Notes: generated by a model from the letters alone, not told the origin. Positions 15,965 through 25,190 are shown, numbered from the stretch's first letter. The stretch: DNA of 43,073 nt from Verrucomicrobium sp. BvORR106 (GCF_000739655.1 NZ_BATR01000182.1:1-43073); one strand, 5' to 3'. Made by a program: numbers and translations.

Positions 15965-18900
15965 TTAATAGGGGGCGGTGGCAGCGGTTTCCCGGGTCTG
16001 CACCGCCGGATTGGGGGCTTGGGTGTCGCGCATCAGCTTGTCCATGGTGGGATCAGCCTTCACCCCACGGGCCAGGGCATTTTTGTAATGCTGCCGGGCC
16101 AGCGACCAGTTGGGAGGATTGGAGGTGGCGTAAAGCACCGCGAGGTTGAAGTGGGCATCGCCATAGCCAGGATCGATGGCCAGTGCCCCCTTGAACTCGG
16201 CTTCTGCCTTCGCGCGGTTGCCCATCTTGGTGGCAATGATGCCCATGTAGTGGCGGGAGCGGGCGTTGTCGTTGCTCTTCTCCACGCTCTTGGCGAACAT
16301 GGCATAGGCTTCGTCCATCCGGCTCTGCTGGAAATAGCTCACCCCCAGGCGGTAGAAGGCCACCGGGTTCTCAGGGTCATACACCAGGCACTTCTGCAGC
16401 ATGACCTCTGCCTCTTCATACTTGCCCTCCTGCAGGCGGATCCCGGCCAGACTGGTGAGCGCGGTGATGTTCTTGGGATTGGCGCGAAGCACATCCTGGT
16501 AGGCCACGGCGGCACCCGCATAGTCACTGCGGATGAGCACTTCTTCTGCATGGGCCATGAGGCGCTCCTCCTCTGAGGCATCATACGCAAGCACCCGGCG
16601 CGGGGCGGCAGCGGCAGTGGCGGAGGAAGCCGGGGAGCGGCCGCTGGTGGTCTCGAGCGTCACATTCACCCCGCTGGCTGCAAAGATCTCTTTCAACTGA
16701 GGTTCGCTGAAGAGAGGCTCTTCTTCCACAGTGACCATGATCTTGCCCGCCGTCATCTCCTCCAGGTTCTGCATGAGGGCGATGGAGGAGTTTTCCAGCT
16801 TCTTCATCTCCCCAATGACGATCTCCTTCGCCTGGCGCTGGCGCTCCTGCTGGCGCAACTGACGCATGATGATGTTGCGAAGCATCTCGTTCTCCTGGGT
16901 CAACCGGGCGGACTCTCCAGGGCTCACCGTGCCAGCCACCTGCCGCTTCGGCTGCTGATCCAGCTCCCGGCTCAGCTCTTTGAGTTTGACGGTGAGGTCA
17001 GCCACCTGCGTCTGGTAAACGGTGTTTTCCTGGCGAAGGCGCACCAGTTCCCCCTGGATGCTAGCGACCTGGGTCTTCAGTGCGGTGATTTCCGCGTCCT
17101 TACGCAGCCCTTCGTCCTTGAGGTTGGCGACATGGAGTGCAGCCTCTTCCAGCTGGTCTTTCAGTCGCTGGTTCTCCACCATGAGGCGACGAAGGTCTTC
17201 CGCCTTCGGGGCGTCCTTGGTGGCGGCGGCGAGGGCGGCCTCAAGCTTCTTGTGTGCGGCATCCTTCTCAGCCAGCTGCATGCGGAAGTCGTCACTGCGG
17301 ATGGAATCTTCCAGCTTGGTCTCGGCCAGCTCTTGCTGAAGCTGCTTGTAGAGAGCCTCTTTGTCAGCGAGCTGCTTCTTGAGCTCGTCAGCTTGCTGCG
17401 CCATGCGACGGGCAGCGGCCAGATCGATCTCCATCTTGACCAAGTCCGACTCCAGCTTGGACCGCATAGCCTCCTTGTCGGCGGATAGTTTGGCCATCTC
17501 TTGGGACTGGAATTTCTCCTTCTTGGTGTTCTCCAGATCCGAGCGAACTTTGGCGAGGTCGGCCTCCATCTTCTTCTGGGCGGCATCTTTCTCCACGATC
17601 ATTCGCTTCATCTCTTCCGCCAGCGCCGCCCCACGACGGGCTTCCACGAGTTCCGCCTCCAGGCGGGTGAGCTCATCCTCTAGCTTCTTCTGAAGAGCGT
17701 CCTTGTCCACCATGGCCACGCGCAGCGCTTCAGCCTGAGCTGCGCCTTGCTTGGCCGCAGTGAGTTCAGCCTCCAGTTTCTGCTGGGTGGCCTCCATGGA
17801 GGCGATGCTCTTCTTAAGGTCCGTGGACTTCACCGCGGTGCTGTTCGCGGAAGCGAGTTCCACCCGCAGCTTGGCCAGATCCCCTTCCAGCTTGGATTGC
17901 AGGGCGTCTTTCTCCAGGATCGTCTTCTTCAGCTCCGCGGCCTCTTTGGCACCCTTCTGGGCCACCGCCAAGTCTGCTTCCAGCTTCTTCTGGGCAGATT
18001 CTTTCTCGGTGATGGACTTCCGGAGCGTCGAGGCTGTCCCCGCATCGGTCTTTGCGGTGGTGAGCTCTTTGCGAGCGGAGGCAAGGTCAGCCTTCAGCTT
18101 GGTCAGTTCCGCCGTGAGTTTCTCACTGGCCTCATCCTTCTCTTCAATGGAGGACTTCAGACCGGGCACTTCCTGGGCGGTCTTCTTGGCTGAAGCGAGC
18201 TCCCCTTCCAACTTGGTCTGGAGAGCTTCCTTCTCCTTGATGGTCTTGCGCAGCGCGGAGGCACCAGCGGCATCCGCCTTGGCCGTGGTCAGATCCTTGC
18301 GGGCAGATTCCAGATCCGACTTCACGGTGGCCAGCTCCGTTTCCAGCTTCTTGCTCGCCGCATCTTTGGTGGTGATCGAAGCCTTCAGCTCGTCCACTTC
18401 CTGGGCAAACTTCTTTGCGTCAGCGAGTTCGGTTTCCAACTTCTTCTGAAGCGCTTCCTTCTCCGCGATCGTCCGGCGCAGCTCGGCAGACATCACTACC
18501 CCCTTCTTCGCCTCGGCCAGATCCACTTCCACCCGTGCCAGATCGTTTTCCAGTTTCTGACGTTCAAGATCCTTTTCCGCGAGAGTCTTCTTGAGTTCAT
18601 CCGACAACATGGCGTCGCGGCGGGCCGCGGCGAGCTCGCTTTCCAGACGGCGCTGGGCGACGTCCTTCTCCGCCACCGTCTTCTTCAGATCGTCGTATTC
18701 TCTGGCCTTCAGCTTGGCATCAGCGAGCTCAGACTCCAGTTGCTTCTGGAGCGTCTCCTTCTCTGTGACGTTTTTCTTGAGCTGGGCGGACATGGGCGTT
18801 CCGCTCTTGGCGCTGGTCAACTCCACTTTGAGCGTCTCGATCTCGCCTTCCAGATTCTTCTGAGCGGCTTCCTTTTCCGCAATGGTCTTGCGGAGATCGA

Positions 18901-19840
18901 GCGCTTCCTGCGCGCCTTTGCGGGCCTCGGCAAGATCTGCCTCCAACTTCTTCTGGGCAGTGTCCTTGTCAGCCAGCAGCTTCTTGAACTCCTCAGGCTT
19001 GTCCTTCTTGATGACGTCGATCTCGTTTTCCAGACGACGCTGGGTGTCCTGAAGAGACTCTTTCTCTTTCAGAAGGGAGTCCATCACCTTGGTGGACTCT
19101 GTGAGTTGATTTGTGGTCTTCTCCAGAAGGTCTGAAACCATCTTCACTTCATTGCGAGCCTTCTCGAGTTCCGCCTTGGAGGTCGTGTCGCGGGTCTTGG
19201 TCGCCTGGCTCAGAGACTCGACCTTCTCATTGAGGTCCTTCATCTGGCGCTCCAGCAGCATTTTCTCCTGCTGGGCGCGGTTCTTTTCCTGAAGGGTGGC
19301 GTTGTAGCTCTCGTCGTAAGCCTTGATCTGGGCCGCCATCTCCGCGTTCTTGCGCTGTAGGGCGAGGTACTGCTTGGTGAGGTCTTCCACTGCCATATTG
19401 CCCGGAGGCACGGTAGGCGAGATTTCACCAACTGGAGGACGGGACACACCGCTGGTTCCCGCTGCTCCAGGCGAAACCGTCTTGGGGCTGGCCGGGGCCG
19501 GAGCCTTCGGCGCGGCCGCTACGGCAGCAGCAGGCCTAGCTCCGCCGAGCTTGGCGGAAAGTTGCTCCAGAGACTGCTCAATCGCCTTGAGGCGATAGGT
19601 CACCACTTCCGGCTGCCATTGTGGAAAATTCTGTGAAACCTTGGCGACCAGTTGCCTGGCTTCTTCGTATTTTGCTTGAGCACCAGCCAGATCATTCGAC
19701 TGCTCCAGCTTCTCCGCCTCGTTTTTCAGCATGTAGCCCTTGAAGTAGAGCTCCCCGGCCTCACCACCACCGCTTTGCGCCATGGCGGCAAGCGGGCTCA
19801 TGGCCAGCAAGCACAATATAAGGGAAAGATAAGTGCGCAT
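15965..19840 (-). CDS. Long secreted coiled-coil protein with C-terminal TPR domain
   Basis: 1291 residues from ATG 19840. A signal peptide (cleavage near MAQSGGG, residue 21) is followed by a short helical region and a Pro/Ala linker (about 101-150). A continuous coiled coil runs from about 150 to about 1020. Residues 285-882 consist of 17 repeats with a consensus like LKKTIAEKEALQKKLE-ELA-AK. Their lengths are almost all 31, 38 or 45 residues, one being 32. The C-terminal part, about 1085-1265, carries TPR units (YAGAAVAYQDVLRANPKN, YEEAEVMLQKCLVYDPEN, KAEAEFKGALAIDPGY). It is probably a periplasmic or envelope fibrous scaffold with a TPR docking end. The function is unknown. It lies upstream of the PpiD-like gene, with a gap of about 110 bases. 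Confidence 0.88.
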   Translation of the reverse strand: MRTYLSLILCLLAMSPLAAMAQSGGGEAGELYFKGYMLKNEAEKLEQSNDLAGAQAKYEEARQLVAKVSQNFPQWQPEVVTYRLKAIEQSLEQLSAKLGGARPAAAVAAAPKAPAPASPKTVSPGAAGTSGVSRPPVGEISPTVPPGNMAVEDLTKQYLALQRKNAEMAAQIKAYDESYNATLQEKNRAQQEKMLLERQMKDLNEKVESLSQATKTRDTTSKAELEKARNEVKMVSDLLEKTTNQLTESTKVMDSLLKEKESLQDTQRRLENEIDVIKKDKPEEFKKLLADKDTAQKKLEADLAEARKGAQEALDLRKTIAEKEAAQKNLEGEIETLKVELTSAKSGTPMSAQLKKNVTEKETLQKQLESELADAKLKAREYDDLKKTVAEKDVAQRRLESELAAARRDAMLSDELKKTLAEKDLERQKLENDLARVEVDLAEAKKGVVMSAELRRTIAEKEALQKKLETELADAKKFAQEVDELKASITTKDAASKKLETELATVKSDLESARKDLTTAKADAAGASALRKTIKEKEALQTKLEGELASAKKTAQEVPGLKSSIEEKDEASEKLTAELTKLKADLASARKELTTAKTDAGTASTLRKSITEKESAQKKLEADLAVAQKGAKEAAELKKTILEKDALQSKLEGDLAKLRVELASANSTAVKSTDLKKSIASMEATQQKLEAELTAAKQGAAQAEALRVAMVDKDALQKKLEDELTRLEAELVEARRGAALAEEMKRMIVEKDAAQKKMEADLAKVRSDLENTKKEKFQSQEMAKLSADKEAMRSKLESDLVKMEIDLAAARRMAQQADELKKQLADKEALYKQLQQELAETKLEDSIRSDDFRMQLAEKDAAHKKLEAALAAATKDAPKAEDLRRLMVENQRLKDQLEEAALHVANLKDEGLRKDAEITALKTQVASIQGELVRLRQENTVYQTQVADLTVKLKELSRELDQQPKRQVAGTVSPGESARLTQENEMLRNIIMRQLRQQERQRQAKEIVIGEMKKLENSSIALMQNLEEMTAGKIMVTVEEEPLFSEPQLKEIFAASGVNVTLETTSGRSPASSATAAAAPRRVLAYDASEEERLMAHAEEVLIRSDYAGAAVAYQDVLRANPKNITALTSLAGIRLQEGKYEEAEVMLQKCLVYDPENPVAFYRLGVSYFQQSRMDEAYAMFAKSVEKSNDNARSRHYMGIIATKMGNRAKAEAEFKGALAIDPGYGDAHFNLAVLYATSNPPNWSLARQHYKNALARGVKADPTMDKLMRDTQAPNPAVQTRETAATAPY

Positions 19841-19922
19841 GATGAGGATAGAAGTCGGGATCATAAACTGCCGCCCTCCGCTTGTCTATCAAGCGGAATG
19901 CCACCCGGTCCCTTGAATTTTG

Positions 19923-19953
19923 TGGATTCCGCCGGGAATCCAAGGACTTTTTT
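19923..19953 (+). terminator. Stem-loop with T-tract between the nitroreductase and coiled-coil genes
   Basis: TGGATTCC (19923-19930) and GGAATCCA (19935-19942) form a perfect 8-bp stem with loop GCCG. On the plus strand six T follow at 19948-19953. Both neighbouring genes run on the minus strand, where the stem directly follows the nitroreductase stop but has no U-tract after it. It therefore looks like an intrinsic terminator oriented against antisense transcription, or a hairpin reused for the nitroreductase 3' end. Confidence 0.5.
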
Positions 19954-19973
19954 ACCCTAAAACGCCATGGGGT

Positions 19974-20624
19974 TCAAATGTGCTCGATCACATCTCTGGC
20001 CGCAAACCTCACCTTGGGAAGGTAGGCGTAACGATCATCCTCAGAGCGATAGCCTGCCGGGCAGAGCACGGCCGTGGTGTAGCCACGGGCGGAAAGCCCC
20101 AGCGCCTCGTCCATCTTGGCCGGGACAAAACCTTCCATGGGGCAGGTGTCGATGCCCAGAAGTGCAGCCGCCGCCATGAACTGGCCCAGCGCGATGTAGG
20201 CCTGACATTTGGCCCAATGCATGAGATCCTCCTGTGACATCCCGTTCACCAAGGTTTTCATGACCATGTTTCTAAAGCCCATGAGCGCGTCCGGGGTGCC
20301 GCCCCGCACCTCCGCCATGCGGAAGATGTTCGCGTCCACATCCGCTTCCGCATACCCGTTGCGCACCGCCATCACCACGAGGTGGGACGCGTCCGCCACC
20401 TGGCGCTGACGCCACGCGTGCGGGACCAGAGCCTCCCGTACCACCGGATCCGTGATCACCAGAAACTTCCACGGCTGCAGCCCGTAGGAAGAAGGGGTGA
20501 GCACCAGCGACTCCTCCAGAACGGCCCAAGTCTCAGCCGGGATCTTTTTGGAGGCATCAAACATCTTGGTGGCATAGCGCCACTGAAGGGCCTCGATGAT
20601 GGATGCGGGAGTAATTGGAGTCAT
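19974..20624 (-). CDS. Nitroreductase-family FMN oxidoreductase
   Basis: 216 residues of the nitroreductase fold, close in layout to NfsB/DrgA-type NAD(P)H-dependent enzymes. The FMN-binding N-terminal motif is seen as IIEALQWRYATKMFDASKKIP, followed by ESLVLTPSSYGLQPWKFLVI and, near the C-terminus, ALGQFMAAAALLGIDTCPMEGFVPAKMDEALGL and TTAVLCPAGYRSEDDRYAYLPKVRF. It is cytoplasmic and would reduce nitro compounds, quinones or similar acceptors; the physiological substrate cannot be read from the sequence. No good Shine-Dalgarno precedes ATG 20624. It lies downstream of citrate synthase, but a strong terminator separates them. Confidence 0.9.
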   Translation of the reverse strand: MTPITPASIIEALQWRYATKMFDASKKIPAETWAVLEESLVLTPSSYGLQPWKFLVITDPVVREALVPHAWRQRQVADASHLVVMAVRNGYAEADVDANIFRMAEVRGGTPDALMGFRNMVMKTLVNGMSQEDLMHWAKCQAYIALGQFMAAAALLGIDTCPMEGFVPAKMDEALGLSARGYTTAVLCPAGYRSEDDRYAYLPKVRFAARDVIEHI

Positions 20625-20641
20625 GAACGGGGATACGAAAC

Positions 20642-20677
20642 AAAAAAGAAAGGGCCCAGATCAATTCCGGGCCCTTT
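20642..20677 (-). terminator. Intrinsic terminator of the citrate synthase gene
   Basis: AAAGGGCCC (20649-20657) pairs with GGGCCCTTT (20669-20677) across an 11-base loop. Read on the minus strand, the stem is followed by a run of six T (the A run at 20642-20647). It lies 54 bases beyond the citrate synthase stop and just upstream of the nitroreductase start, so it should end the citrate synthase transcript. Confidence 0.85.
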
Positions 20678-20730
20678 GATTCAAAATGCCCCGGACAATC
20701 CAAGTCCAAGGGCTCTACATCCATCGCGTC

Positions 20731-21855
20731 CTAGCGCTCGTCAATGGGAAGCACTTTCTGACCGTAGGCTTTGCCCACGTACTCGCTCAACGGACGGAAC
20801 AGGCGGTTTTCAGACCACTGCTCCAGCACGTGTGCGGTCCAGCCGCTCATACGGGAGATGGCGAAGATGGGCGTGAACAGGTCCGTCGGGATGCCGAGGC
20901 TGTAGTACACGGTAGCGCTGTAGAAGTCCACGTTGGCATTGAGCCCCTTCTGGTCACGCATGATGGTAGCGATGCGCTCGGACATCTGGATCCACTTGGG
21001 CTCACCCAACTGGTCGCTGAGCTTGATCGCCATCTCCTTGAGGTGAGGCGCACGGGGATCCAGCACCTTGTACACACGGTGGCCGATTCCCATGATCTTC
21101 TTCTTCTGAGCGAGTGCATCATCCACCCAGGCGTCCACCTTGTCCACTTCGCCGATTTCTTCGAGCATGTGAATGACGCCTTCGTTGGCGCCGCCATGAA
21201 GGGCACCCTTGAGGGCACCGATCGCAGCGCTGATCGCCGAGAACATGTCTGAGAGCGTGGAGGCGACCACACGGGCAGTGAAGGTGCTGGCATTGAAGCC
21301 GTGCTCCGCATGCAGCACGTAAGCTACATCGAGCGTCTGCTCAGCTTCCTTGCTGGGCACTTCACCGGTGATGAGATAAAGGAAATGTGCAGCTTCCCCG
21401 AGATCCTTGCGCACGGGCGGCAGGGACAGGCCCTGGCGGGAGCGATGGAAGTAGGCGGCGACAATCCCGATTTGGGAAACGAGCTTGATGGCGGTGGCGA
21501 GTTCCGCCCCCATGTTCAGGTCATGGCGCTGAGTGTCATAACAGCCCAGCATGGACACGGCGGTGCGCATGATGTCGATGGGCTTGGCCGACTTTGGAGC
21601 ATGAACGAGGAAATCGATCACGCCCTGGGGCAACTCACGCTCCGCACGGAGGGCGGTGGTCAGCGCGTCCAGCTCTGTCCGGTTGGGCAGGCGTTGGTGC
21701 CAGAGGAGGTACACCACTTCCTCGTATGAGACTTTGCCAGCCAGCTCATTGATGTCGTACCCGCAATAAAACAGGATGCCTTCCGCACCCTTCACTTCGC
21801 CGAGCCGCGTTTCCGCAGCAACCACACCTTCGAGACCTTTTGATACGACAGCCAT
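20731..21855 (-). CDS. gltA: Citrate synthase
   Basis: 374 residues from ATG 21855; the open frame upstream to 21921 has no family similarity. It condenses oxaloacetate and acetyl-CoA at the entry of the TCA cycle. The catalytic residues are visible: H220 in GALHGGANEG, H259 in MGIGHRVYKV and D310 in NANVDFYSATV. The conserved HAEHGFNAST (182-191) is also present. The length and the absence of an N-terminal regulatory domain place it with the short dimeric type found in Gram-positives and archaea rather than the longer NADH-sensitive hexameric enzymes. It is monocistronic with a clear downstream terminator and is divergent from a secreted-protein gene across about 260 bases. Confidence 0.96.
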   Translation of the reverse strand: MAVVSKGLEGVVAAETRLGEVKGAEGILFYCGYDINELAGKVSYEEVVYLLWHQRLPNRTELDALTTALRAERELPQGVIDFLVHAPKSAKPIDIMRTAVSMLGCYDTQRHDLNMGAELATAIKLVSQIGIVAAYFHRSRQGLSLPPVRKDLGEAAHFLYLITGEVPSKEAEQTLDVAYVLHAEHGFNASTFTARVVASTLSDMFSAISAAIGALKGALHGGANEGVIHMLEEIGEVDKVDAWVDDALAQKKKIMGIGHRVYKVLDPRAPHLKEMAIKLSDQLGEPKWIQMSERIATIMRDQKGLNANVDFYSATVYYSLGIPTDLFTPIFAISRMSGWTAHVLEQWSENRLFRPLSEYVGKAYGQKVLPIDER

Positions 21856-22116
21856 GACAGAGAGTTGGTGAACGTTGAAAAAGTATGCCCATGATGCCTC
21901 CGCTTGGAGATCCTGATCCAAGCGCGGTCACGTCAGGATTGTGTTAACTGCGGGGCGGATTTCACTCAAGCGAAAACCGCGCCATCCGAGCCCCGATTTG
22001 CTCTTATTCCCCCAACTTTCACCTTGGCAAACCTGAAGCATACGGCGGCCTCTACAGACATTCTTCTTACAATTTCCGATTTCCCCTGATTCCCCGGCAA
22101 AGACTACGATAGGATC

Positions 22117-23370
22117 ATGAAAACCTCGATCTTGACCCTGGTGGCAGTCATCGCGGCAAATGCCATCGCCTTGTCGGCCGAAAACTACTACGTCCATGAG
22201 TGGGGAACGATGACCCAAGTCGCGGGATCAGACGGCGCGCCTCTCCAATGGTACCAACCCTCGGCAGATCTCGCTGGGTTACCAATCTTCGTCGGGAACA
22301 ACCCCTTCCAGGGCAAAAGCGTAGCAGGCACTCTGCTGCGCATGGAGACGCCGGTGTTGTACTTTTATCCTCAGGCTCCCATGAAGGCCACGGCCAGCGT
22401 GACCATGGAGAGCGGCCGGATCACCGAGTGGTTCCCCTATCCCGCAGCGTTCCCTTTCGCCCTCACCGCGAAGACGGGCGAGCCAGTCAACCTTGCGACC
22501 CCAGTGGAGTGGCGGTTTGAGCTGCTGCCTCCGGATGACAAGACGGCGCTTGCCCAGATTCCCCCCGCGCCTCGCGGCCGGGGCGATCACTATGCTCACG
22601 CCCGGGAGGTGCCTGACGCCTGGATTGTCCGCTCCACCTACCCCACCGGCTCGACGCAGGCAGACAAGTTCATCTTCTATCGTGGTGCTGCGGACTTGAG
22701 AATCCCCCTGCTCGTCACCGCACCCTCGGATACCAATCTGAGGCTGTTCAACACGTACTCTGAGCCCATCAAGGGAGCGTTCATACTACGGGTAGAGAAC
22801 AACCAGGCCTCGTGGCGCAAATTGGACCCTCTGCCAGTGGCTCCGAAGGACTCCCCCGCCCTGGCGATTGAACGCCCCACCACCTCCGTGGATGAAGCCG
22901 CCCAGTCACTGGCGGAGGCCGTGAAACAGGAACTCACTACCGCTGGCCTCTCACCCGCCGAAGCGGCCGCCATGGTTGCCACCTGGAAAGAGGCGTGGTT
23001 CAAGGAGCCTGGCACCCGTGTCCTGGCGCTGCTGCCGGAGAGCTGGGTCAACACCGTGCTTCCCCTGAAGCTGTCGCCGACGCCAACGAAGGTGAAGCGA
23101 GTCTTTGTCGCGAGGATGGAAGTGTTCACGCCCTCGCAGGAGAAAGCACTCGCCGCCTTGCTGGACCAAGCCGTCACCGAACGGGCCACCCCGGCCCTCA
23201 CGGCGGCTTTCCATAAACTTCAGTTGGGGCGGTTTGGTTCCGCCGGACTGGAACGGGCCGCCGCCATGAAACGACAGGCGCTGCAGTCGGTCTTCTTCGA
23301 TCTGCAGGCTGAAGCCCTGAAACTCCAAGACACTCCCGCTGGAGCCACCCCATCCGTTTCCTCCAGATAA
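22117..23370 (+). CDS. Secreted protein of unknown function (VHEWGT-type)
   Basis: 417 residues with a clear signal peptide (about 1-20, MKTSILTLVAVIAANAIALSAE). The mature protein begins NYYVHEWGTMTQVAGSDGAPLQWYQP, a stretch seen in hypothetical secreted proteins of Planctomycetes and Verrucomicrobia. It is followed by a beta-rich region (LRMETPVLYFYPQAPMKATASV, RITEWFPYPAAFPF) and a more helical C-terminal half (AAQSLAEAVKQELTTAGLSPAEAAAMVATWKEAWF). I recognise no enzymatic motif. It stands alone, 55 bases upstream of a DUF2238 gene on the same strand. The gap before it (21856-22116) holds no gene I can support and no clear promoter. Confidence 0.85.
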   Translation: MKTSILTLVAVIAANAIALSAENYYVHEWGTMTQVAGSDGAPLQWYQPSADLAGLPIFVGNNPFQGKSVAGTLLRMETPVLYFYPQAPMKATASVTMESGRITEWFPYPAAFPFALTAKTGEPVNLATPVEWRFELLPPDDKTALAQIPPAPRGRGDHYAHAREVPDAWIVRSTYPTGSTQADKFIFYRGAADLRIPLLVTAPSDTNLRLFNTYSEPIKGAFILRVENNQASWRKLDPLPVAPKDSPALAIERPTTSVDEAAQSLAEAVKQELTTAGLSPAEAAAMVATWKEAWFKEPGTRVLALLPESWVNTVLPLKLSPTPTKVKRVFVARMEVFTPSQEKALAALLDQAVTERATPALTAAFHKLQLGRFGSAGLERAAAMKRQALQSVFFDLQAEALKLQDTPAGATPSVSSR

Positions 23371-23425
23371 CCGCCGGTCAATTGACAGCTTGACGCCGGG
23401 TCCCGCCTCCTGCCATCCTAGCTCC

Positions 23426-24169
23426 ATGGCAGGAAACGTGGCCACACCACTGCCCTCCAAAAACGGGAGCGCGGCCCTCGCCGCCAACCGGAAGCATCGC
23501 CGGCACGTCCTCCGGCTGGCCGGGATCTTTTTACTGGCGATCCTGCTTTCCGGATGGGGCCCGCATTACCGTCACGACTGGCTGCTGGAGAATGCTCTGG
23601 TCCTGGTCGCCATTCCGGTGCTCTACGCGGTTTACCGGAAGCTCCCATTCTCCCGTCTCTCCTGGACGCTGGTCTGCATCTTCCTTTGCCTGCACGAACT
23701 GGGGGCTCACTACACTTACGCGAAGGTGCCGTATGATGCCTTTTTCCAGAACACGTTCGGCTTCTCACTCAACGAAGTCCTGGGTTGGCAGCGGAACAAC
23801 TTCGACCGCGTGATCCATTTCATGTACGGATTTCTCCTGGCTTACCCGATCCGCGAGATCTTCCTCTCCCTCGCCAACGCCCGCGGCTTCTGGGGGTATT
23901 TTCTTCCCCTGGACCTCACCCTGTCCACCTCCGCCTTGTTTGAACTCATCGAGTGGGCCGCGGCAGAAGTCTTCGGCGGAGACCTCGGAGCGGCTTATTT
24001 GGGCACCCAAGGGGATCCTTGGGATGCCCACAAGGACATGGCACTGGCAGCTTTGGGAGCCCTGATCGCCATGACCGTCACCGCCTTCATCAACTGGCGG
24101 TATCACCGCGACTTCGCCCGCGAGTGGGCGGAGAGTCTGCGGGTGAAGGGAAAGGGCGTTAGAAGTTAA
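23426..24169 (+). CDS. DUF2238 (YjdF-type) integral membrane protein
   Basis: 247 residues from ATG 23426; a TTG at 23390 would extend it without family support. There are about six to seven hydrophobic helices, starting at about residue 29 (LAGIFLLAILLSGWGP). Family signatures are visible: CIFLCLHELGAHYTYAKVPYD, RVIHFMYGFLLAYPIREI, STSALFELIEWAAAEVFGGD and LGTQGDPWDAHKDMALAALGALI. The function of DUF2238 is not established. The last residues (RVKGKGVRS) and the stop codon TAA are encoded by a 7-bp-period repeat tract that continues beyond the gene, so the C-terminal tail may vary between relatives. Confidence 0.9.
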   Translation: MAGNVATPLPSKNGSAALAANRKHRRHVLRLAGIFLLAILLSGWGPHYRHDWLLENALVLVAIPVLYAVYRKLPFSRLSWTLVCIFLCLHELGAHYTYAKVPYDAFFQNTFGFSLNEVLGWQRNNFDRVIHFMYGFLLAYPIREIFLSLANARGFWGYFLPLDLTLSTSALFELIEWAAAEVFGGDLGAAYLGTQGDPWDAHKDMALAALGALIAMTVTAFINWRYHRDFAREWAESLRVKGKGVRS

Positions 24170-24238
24170 GAGTTATGAGAGAAGCCAATTCACCGGCGAT
24201 TCCCTCATAACTTCTAACCCTTAACACCCAACCTTAAT
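24141..24238. repeat. Inverted heptamer-repeat hairpin between convergent DUF2238 and sucD genes
   Basis: The left arm 24141-24182 splits into six 7-base units (such as GGGTGAA, GAAGTTA, AGAGTTA). The right arm 24204-24238 splits into five (such as CTCATAA, CTTCTAA, CCCTTAA). CTCATAACTTCTAAC on the right is complementary to the GTTAGAAGTTA and GTTATGAG segments on the left, so the arms can form a long imperfect hairpin with a loop of about 20 bases. It provides the TAA stop of the DUF2238 gene and reaches the TAA stop of sucD. It may act as a bidirectional terminator. Confidence 0.7.
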
Positions 24239-25146
24239 TACAGCTTCCCCATGGCCCGGAGCAGAGTCACGGCCATGTCCGCAGGAGAGTCGGAGACGGC
24301 GATGCCACACTCAGCCAGGATCTTCTTCTTGGCGGCAGCGGTGTCATCCGCGCCACCCACGATGGCACCAGCGTGGCCCATGCGGCGTCCGGGAGGAGCG
24401 GTGGCTCCGGCGATGAAGCCGGCAATCGGCTTTTTGCAATTCTCCTTGGCCCAGCGGGCGGCCTCAGCCTCGGCCGTACCGCCGATTTCACCGATCATGA
24501 TGATGCCTTCGGTCTCTGGATCTTCGTTGAAGAGCTTCAGCACGTCGAGGTGGGAGGTCCCATTGACCGGGTCACCACCGATGCCGACGCAGGTGCTCTG
24601 GCCGTAGCCACGGGTGGTCAACTGCCAGACCGCCTCATAGGTAAGGGTGCCGGAGCGGGAAACCACGCCGATGTTGCCGCGCTTGTGGATGTAGCCCGGA
24701 GCGATGCCGATGCGGCAACCACCGTAGGATTTATCGCCGGTACCGGGAGTCACCAGACCAGGGCAGTTCGGGCCAATCAGGCGGGTCTTGCTGCCCTGCA
24801 TGACGGACTTCACCTTGATCATGTCATTGACCGGGATGCCTTCGGTGATGCACACCACGAGATCGAGGCCTGCGTCCACACCTTCCAGAATAGCTTCCGC
24901 AGCGAAGGGCGGCGGCACAAAGATCACGCTCACGGTCGCCCCGCTCTGCTTCACCGCTTCATCAACGGTGTCATAAACGGGCACCTTGTGCGTGCCGTGG
25001 TCAAACGTCTGACCACCCTTGCCTGGGGTCACCCCGGCCACGAGTTGAGTGCCATAGTCGAGCGAGGCTTTCGCGTGACGTGAACCAAAGTCGCCAGTGA
25101 TGCCCTGGACGAGAATGCGGGTGGAGGGATCGACTAAGATAGACAT
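24238..25146 (-). CDS. sucD: Succinyl-CoA ligase, alpha subunit
   Basis: 302 residues; with SucC it interconverts succinyl-CoA and succinate with NTP formation in the TCA cycle. The CoA-binding N-terminus is typical ([36 protein letters not shown]). It is followed by the ligase domain with [26 protein letters not shown] and the phosphorylated histidine H258 in [13 protein letters not shown]. It starts at ATG 25146, directly after a pyrimidine-rich heptamer tract (sense strand). Unusually, a VOC-fold gene lies between sucC and sucD on the same strand, while most bacteria have sucCD adjacent. Confidence 0.96.
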   Translation of the reverse strand: MSILVDPSTRILVQGITGDFGSRHAKASLDYGTQLVAGVTPGKGGQTFDHGTHKVPVYDTVDEAVKQSGATVSVIFVPPPFAAEAILEGVDAGLDLVVCITEGIPVNDMIKVKSVMQGSKTRLIGPNCPGLVTPGTGDKSYGGCRIGIAPGYIHKRGNIGVVSRSGTLTYEAVWQLTTRGYGQSTCVGIGGDPVNGTSHLDVLKLFNEDPETEGIIMIGEIGGTAEAEAARWAKENCKKPIAGFIAGATAPPGRRMGHAGAIVGGADDTAAAKKKILAECGIAVSDSPADMAVTLLRAMGKL

Positions 25147-25150
25147 GAGA

Positions 25151-25180
25151 GGGATAAGGGAAAAGGGTCAAGGGATAAGG
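25151..25180. repeat. Heptamer-repeat tract between the VOC gene and sucD
   Basis: Four perfectly phased 7-base units lie on the plus strand, GGGATAA, GGGAAAA, GGGTCAA and GGGATAA, followed by GG. It is the cleanest example in the window. It occupies most of the 44-base gap and ends four bases before the sucD start, so the sucD leader RNA would carry the pyrimidine-rich complement. No Shine-Dalgarno is visible in that leader. Confidence 0.75.
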
Positions 25181-25190
25181 CCGCGCAGCA

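Noticed and set aside
14613-15968. 451-codon plus-strand ORF opposite the PpiD-like gene
   Set aside because: It is antisense to a gene with a membrane anchor and chaperone-like features. The ORF itself has no recognisable fold.
17195-18988. Regular DNA periodicity that could suggest a CRISPR or satellite array
   Set aside because: The period is in amino-acid units of a coiled coil, the DNA copies differ considerably, and there are no constant repeats with unique spacers.
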